DNA of 64,000 bases from Thermococcus sp. LS1. Lineage in GTDB: Archaea; Methanobacteriota_B; Thermococci; Thermococcales; Thermococcaceae. A model generated the notes under the pieces. It saw only the letters and a program-made list of their open reading frames with translations, was not told the origin of the DNA and did not search any database. The stretch lies in the NCBI RefSeq assembly GCF_012027395.1, contig NZ_SNUJ01000003.1, positions 124,001-188,000 of the forward strand, written 5' to 3'. This document shows positions 60,287 to 64,000 of this stretch, in pieces. Numbering within the stretch: position 1 is the stretch's first letter; each line of letters opens with the position of its first letter. The position numbers were made by a program, and so were the translations under genes.

Positions 60287-60877
60287 TCAGAGCTTCCTCA
60301 GCGTCTCCTCTGCAAAGCGGACGTCGAACTGGTTTCTCACCTTAAAGAAGCTCAACGTAACCTTCGGGTTTCTCTTGGCAAGCTCCTCGATAGAGACGGG
60401 CTCATAGTCGAGGAACTCCGTTATTCTACTCAGGCTTTTGTAACCCTCTGCCAATGCAGCTTCTATAGCATCCTTCAGCGCATCGGATTCATAAACGGCG
60501 TGCGTTATCTCCGCAGTCCCGTCGCGCCAGACCGGAATTAGGGCTTCGGGTTCGTTCTCATAGAAGAGACCAGTCAGGTAATTCACCAGGAAGGGCATTA
60601 TGAGGGGCATGTTGCCCTCGGCGAGAAATATTGACTCTCCGGATGGAAAGGCGTTTAGAAGGGCTTCGAGCTTGTTCCTTCCTTTGGCCGGCAGGGGGTT
60701 TAAGACGTGAAGGGAATAGAGCTTCAGCTTGTCTTTCCTCACGATGGTTATTACATCATCTATGCGCTTGCTCATCAGAAGCCGCCTTTCAGTAAGCTTT
60801 ACCACAGGCTCGTCGTTTACTGGTATCGTGTAGTTCTCCCAGCGCTTCTCTGGGTAGGCCAGGATGTATGCTCTCAT
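60287..60877 (-). CDS. MobA/nucleotidyltransferase-like protein with degenerate active site
   Basis: A 196-aa protein. The overall order, an N-terminal AYILAYPEKRWENYTIPVNDEPVVKLTERRLL, then RIDDVITIVRKDKLK, ALLNAFPSGESIFLAEGNMPLIMP and ALIPVWRDGTAEITHAVYES, follows MobA-like NTP-transferases. The Gly-rich nucleotide loop (LAGGxSxRMG) is replaced by LAYPEKRW, and DMP becomes EGNMPLI, so classic activity is doubtful. ATG 60877 opens the gene. A T-rich stretch (60240-60270) follows it. Function unknown. Confidence 0.7.
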   Translation of the reverse strand: MRAYILAYPEKRWENYTIPVNDEPVVKLTERRLLMSKRIDDVITIVRKDKLKLYSLHVLNPLPAKGRNKLEALLNAFPSGESIFLAEGNMPLIMPFLVNYLTGLFYENEPEALIPVWRDGTAEITHAVYESDALKDAIEAALAEGYKSLSRITEFLDYEPVSIEELAKRNPKVTLSFFKVRNQFDVRFAEETLRKL

Positions 60878-61052
60878 GGGCTCTCATTTCAGTCAGAGCT
60901 TTAAAAACCCCACGGCGGTAGACGGTAAGAGATAAAGAACGCCTATCCGGAGCACATCGAAGAGGCGGAGAGTGCTGGATTATATACTGTGCGATTTACT
61001 TCGTCGATTTTCGTTTTTATGTTTTCAACCAAGGAAAAGGAGAGAGAAGAGC
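60878..61052. other. Intergenic region with no supported feature
   Basis: AT-rich stretches near 60890 and 61000-61020 may hold promoter elements for the gene at 60287 or a terminator for the peptidase gene. A frame on the plus strand through here is only the shadow of the peptidase. Nothing firm is seen. Confidence 0.3.
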
Positions 61053-62951
61053 TTACTCTTTAAGCCACCTCTCCATCCACCCTGCTATAAGCTCCAACCT
61101 CCTAACCCTGTGCTTAGGCTTTCCACCTCTGCTCAAGTCGTGGTTCTCTCCCGGAAATATCGCGAGCTCCACAGTCTTGCCGAGGTACCTCAGCGCAGTG
61201 AAGAACTGGAGCGCCTCCGGGAGCCAGCAGCGGTAGTCCTCCATCGAGTGGATTATGAGGAGCGGCGTTTCAACGTTGGGAGCATACTTCAGCGGGCTCT
61301 TCTCCCAGTAGCCGTCGAGGTTATTCCACGGGTCGCCGCCTATCTGGTCCGGGGCGAAGAAGTAGCCGATGTCCGTCGTTCCGAAGAAGCTCATCCAGTT
61401 GGAGATGGAGCGCTGAGTAACTGCCGCCTTGAATCTATTTGTGTGGCCGACTATCCAGTTGGTCATGAAGCCGCCGTAGGAACCGCCGGTGACACCTATC
61501 CTCTCGGGATCGATGAAGTCGAAGCGCTTTATGGCTTCGTCAACGACCTCCATGATGTCCTGATAATCGCGCTCTCCGTAGTGTTCCCTAATGTCCGCGA
61601 ACTCTTCACCATAGCCGTCGCTTCCCCTCGGGTTGCTGAAGATCACGACGAAGCCCTTAGTCGTCAAAACATGGAACTCGTGCATGAAGGAATAGCCGTA
61701 AGCTGTCTTTGGTCCGCCGTGGATTTCAAGCACGGCTGGATACTTTTTGCCAGGCTCAAAATCAACGGGCTTCATTATCCATGCGTCTATCTCAACGCCG
61801 TCACTGGCCTTAACTTTGAAGTGCTCGGGCTTCGAGAGCTTGTAGTCCTTAATCCAGCCGTTGAAGTCGGTTAGCTTCTTCTCCTTCCCGTCCCTGAATA
61901 TGTAGAGCTCCGTTGGAGTTACCGCATCCTGGGCGGTGAAGGCTATGTAATCACCGATGGCGAAGCTCTCAACGCTCCTGTCACCGCCGATGACTTTCTC
62001 AATCTTCCCCTCGAGGTTAACCCTGAAGAGATTCGCCCTTGGGCCATCGGTGGCGACGTAGTAGACCCAACCGTCCTTAAAGACAAGCTCTGCCCTCTGG
62101 GGTCCGCGAACGTCGCAGTTGAGCGAGTTATATGCGGCGCGGTCGAGATCCTTTGTGAGCTTTCTCAGCTCTCCCGTCTCGGGATTGTAATGATAGATGT
62201 GCGTGTTCGTGGCGAAGCCCCTTTCAAGGGTGTTGGCCTTGAGGATAAACGTCCCGTCGTCAAGCGGGATGAAGTCCTGAACGCTCCACTTTCCGGGCGT
62301 TAGCTTCCTTGCTTTCCTGCCTTCGAGGACGTAGAGGTCGCTCACCCTTGGGTTCTTCTCCCTGTCCTCCTGGGCGGTGAAGTAGAGCTTCCCTTTGTGG
62401 AAACGTATCGTCCCGACGTCGAGTTCCTTGGGAGTTAGGCGCTTCTTTCTGCCGCTCTCGATGTCAACGAGGTAGACAACGCTCCTCCTCCCGTAGACCC
62501 AGCCGACGCCGTTGAACCAGTATGGAATCTCCTTGATGACGTGGACGTCATCTTTGGGCTTCTTCTCTATGTTTATCGGCGTTATAACTGCTATTGAGCT
62601 GCCGTCTTCTGTAAAGCGGAGGGCCTTAATGCCATACTTGAACTTCGCTAGGAGCCTCGCCTCGCCGCCGTCGGTCGGGATTATGTATAGTTCTGCCTCC
62701 TTGCTCTCATTATCGCGCTTCGAGGTGAATGCGATGAGTTTTCCGTTCGGTGAAAAGCGCGGGTTTGAGTCCTTCTTTCCGGCCGTGAACGGCTTAACTT
62801 TCCTGCCATCGTAGAGGTAGAGCCTTGAGAAGTAGTCGTCCTTCTCAACGCTTATCTCCGTGACCTGGAAGACGAGCTTTCTGCCAAAAGCGTCGATGTT
62901 GCCGACGAGCTTGAACTTTCCGAGGTCTTTAATATCCAATCCTTTGGTCAT
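61053..62951 (-). CDS. Acylaminoacyl-peptidase/S9 family serine peptidase
   Basis: A 632-aa prolyl-oligopeptidase-type peptidase (S9C) that degrades peptides in the cytosol. The N-terminal beta-propeller (~1-370) has repeated FSPNGKLIAFTSKRDN-type blades. The C-terminal alpha/beta hydrolase has nucleophile Ser in GVTGGSYGGFMTNW, Asp in HSMEDYRCWLPE and His in GENHDLSRGGK. No signal peptide. ATG 62951 follows GGTGAT; GTG three codons earlier is within it. Peptide fermentation is a main carbon source of Thermococcales, which suits this role. Confidence 0.93.
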   Translation of the reverse strand: MTKGLDIKDLGKFKLVGNIDAFGRKLVFQVTEISVEKDDYFSRLYLYDGRKVKPFTAGKKDSNPRFSPNGKLIAFTSKRDNESKEAELYIIPTDGGEARLLAKFKYGIKALRFTEDGSSIAVITPINIEKKPKDDVHVIKEIPYWFNGVGWVYGRRSVVYLVDIESGRKKRLTPKELDVGTIRFHKGKLYFTAQEDREKNPRVSDLYVLEGRKARKLTPGKWSVQDFIPLDDGTFILKANTLERGFATNTHIYHYNPETGELRKLTKDLDRAAYNSLNCDVRGPQRAELVFKDGWVYYVATDGPRANLFRVNLEGKIEKVIGGDRSVESFAIGDYIAFTAQDAVTPTELYIFRDGKEKKLTDFNGWIKDYKLSKPEHFKVKASDGVEIDAWIMKPVDFEPGKKYPAVLEIHGGPKTAYGYSFMHEFHVLTTKGFVVIFSNPRGSDGYGEEFADIREHYGERDYQDIMEVVDEAIKRFDFIDPERIGVTGGSYGGFMTNWIVGHTNRFKAAVTQRSISNWMSFFGTTDIGYFFAPDQIGGDPWNNLDGYWEKSPLKYAPNVETPLLIIHSMEDYRCWLPEALQFFTALRYLGKTVELAIFPGENHDLSRGGKPKHRVRRLELIAGWMERWLKE

Positions 62952-63078
62952 CAGAATCACCGAATCAACTCAGTTCTTTTCGTATAAAAGCTTAGCGTTT
63001 CGATGATTATCGAGAGACTCTCTGAACCTCCTAACCTTTTTAAGCCTCCTACCCTCTCTTCTCTGGGAGGTGACGGCC

Positions 63079-64000
63079 GTGACCGTCAAGGTCCGCTTTG
63101 ACAAGGAAGTGAGAGACTACACCAAGGGCGAGAAGGTTAAGGATTCCGTTCTCAAGCTCACCGAGACGGCCCTTGCTCAAGCTTTGGAGAAGTTCCACCG
63201 GAGAATGATTGTCATCGAAGGAGACAGCCTGAGGAAGGCTGAACTGGCTGGAATCCTCGCGGGAGCCTCTGCAAAGGTTCTAAGCGAGATAATCGACGAG
63301 CTGAAGGAGAAGAGGCTCCGCGACGAGAGCGAGGATAAAATCGAGGTTCTCTACGCCACCGATGCCCTTGGAGAGGAAACCTTCGGAAGGAAGCGCTACG
63401 AGTCTTTTAGAAAGCACTTCGACGTTCTGGCCGGTTCTAATGTTAACGTTAAAGCCGTTACATTCAAGCACACCCGGGACATACTCGGAAGAACCTACGA
63501 CCTCCTCGTTCTTGACCTCAGCTACGACTACTCCCCCAACGACCTCGGAAGGATAATCGAGACGGTCAGGGGAGGCGGCCTAATATTCGTGCTGGCTCAC
63601 CCATTCGAGAAGTGGAAGAACATGTGGACGGGCTTCCACAAGAGCCTCGTTACTCCTCCATATACTATCGACGACGTCAAGAAGCGCTTCAACAGGCGTC
63701 TAATCAGAAAGTTCACGGAGCACGATGGCATCTACATAATCACCGAGAACGGGAAGGCCAGGAAGAAGCCCAAACGGAACAAGAGCCAGGCCAAGATAAA
63801 GGGCAGAAAGGGCGTTGATATTCCCGAGGAGACTATCTTCCCGCGCGAGCTCTACGAGATGGCCTTGACTGAGGGTCAGGTTGAAGTCCTGAAGGCTTTC
63901 GAAGAGCTCGTTGAGAACGAGGGTATGGTCGTTCTCACCGCCGACAGGGGCAGGGGTAAGAGCGTCTCCGTTGGAATAGCGGCGATAGGTCTTGCCCTGG
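63079..64000 (+). CDS. tmcA: tRNA(Met) cytidine acetyltransferase TmcA/Nat10-like, partial
   Basis: Acetylates cytidine in tRNA, and in Thermococcales in many RNAs, to ac4C. The start GTG 63079 follows GGGAGGTGA with 5-nt spacing. It begins MTVKVRFDKEVRDYTKGEKV and has the N-terminal TmcA domain (~60-190: IVIEGDSLRKAELAG, LLVLDLSYDYSPNDLGRIIETVRGGG, LAHPFEKWKNMWTGFHKS). A basic linker (KARKKPKRNKSQAKIKGRKG) then leads to the helicase domain with Walker A TADRGRGKSVSVG. The window ends there, so the acetyltransferase part is not visible. The frame is open to the end. Confidence 0.92.
   Translation, partial: MTVKVRFDKEVRDYTKGEKVKDSVLKLTETALAQALEKFHRRMIVIEGDSLRKAELAGILAGASAKVLSEIIDELKEKRLRDESEDKIEVLYATDALGEETFGRKRYESFRKHFDVLAGSNVNVKAVTFKHTRDILGRTYDLLVLDLSYDYSPNDLGRIIETVRGGGLIFVLAHPFEKWKNMWTGFHKSLVTPPYTIDDVKKRFNRRLIRKFTEHDGIYIITENGKARKKPKRNKSQAKIKGRKGVDIPEETIFPRELYEMALTEGQVEVLKAFEELVENEGMVVLTADRGRGKSVSVGIAAIGLAL

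Noticed and set aside
60972-61874. A 300-codon plus-strand frame over the S9 peptidase gene
   Set aside because: Shadow of the peptidase; no ribosome binding site and no recognisable motif.
1-64000. CRISPR arrays, rRNA, tRNA and dif site
   Set aside because: I saw no regularly spaced repeats and no tRNA or rRNA landmarks. The dif sequence was not recognised in the window by eye.

Overview
The window looks like a chromosomal segment of a hyperthermophilic euryarchaeon of the order Thermococcales, most likely a CO-oxidising Thermococcus. The reasons are GGTGAT-type ribosome binding sites, archaeal TATA boxes (several giving leaderless starts), ADP-dependent phosphofructokinase, ADP-forming acyl-CoA synthetase, two proteins ending in a CGP-CTERM sorting tail, the DUF257 family, and a CODH/hydrogenase cluster. 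I could not identify the species. No rRNA, tRNA or CRISPR array was seen.

Region 1-8.98 kb is a carbon monoxide regulon read leftwards: corQ, corR, then cooF, cooS, cooC, a CooT-like nickel protein, a NuoL-like subunit, a NuoH-like subunit and a hydrogenase large subunit that runs off the left edge. CooS oxidises CO, CooF carries electrons, and the membrane hydrogenase makes H2. CorQ/CorR are the likely CO-responsive regulators. CorR appears to join a radical-SAM/SPASM-like half to a LysR/ModE-like HTH, and a 15-bp direct repeat sits in the cooF promoter.

Region 9-14.3 kb holds sfsA, a Toprim protein paired with the XerA recombinase, an AAA ATPase with an operator around its TATA box, and pfkC. 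Region 14.34-16.4 kb is an AT-rich two-gene island (membrane-anchored unknown plus methyltransferase) that looks foreign. Region 16.4-25.8 kb carries a maleate-isomerase-like enzyme, a nitroreductase, thiI plus a stand-alone ThiI-type PP-loop protein, two tandem secreted paralogs, a small 50-aa gene, a frameshifted cysteine synthase and a DUF257 pair.

Region 25.9-33.3 kb has the two subunits of ADP-forming acyl-CoA synthetase, a TIM-barrel protein, an MgtE-like transporter divergent from two PhoU/TrkA_C proteins, and endonuclease III. A TnpB-only insertion element (33.3-34.7 kb) precedes a PadR-ferredoxin-ABC exporter operon that ends in a decayed gene. pgk carries a Thermococcales glycolytic motif (TGM) upstream of its TATA box, whereas pfkC has one downstream of it, as expected for opposite control by Tgr.

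Region 39-50.4 kb holds an Mrr-nuclease-like protein with long PepSY-like repeats, a secreted metallophosphoesterase (frameshifted, CGP-CTERM), an iron/phosphonate-type ABC importer and a second CGP-CTERM protein. Region 50.5-64 kb holds tyrS, an Lrp regulator, a Ski2-like helicase with a Zn finger, a frameshifted DUF63 protein, a RecA-fold protein without a P-loop, the biotin ECF transporter (bioY divergent from ecfA/ecfT), a secreted protein, a degenerate MobA-like protein, an S9 peptidase and the start of tmcA.

Three otherwise intact genes carry single-base frameshifts (23.1, 42.8 and 55.3 kb). These are either real mutations or base-calling errors.
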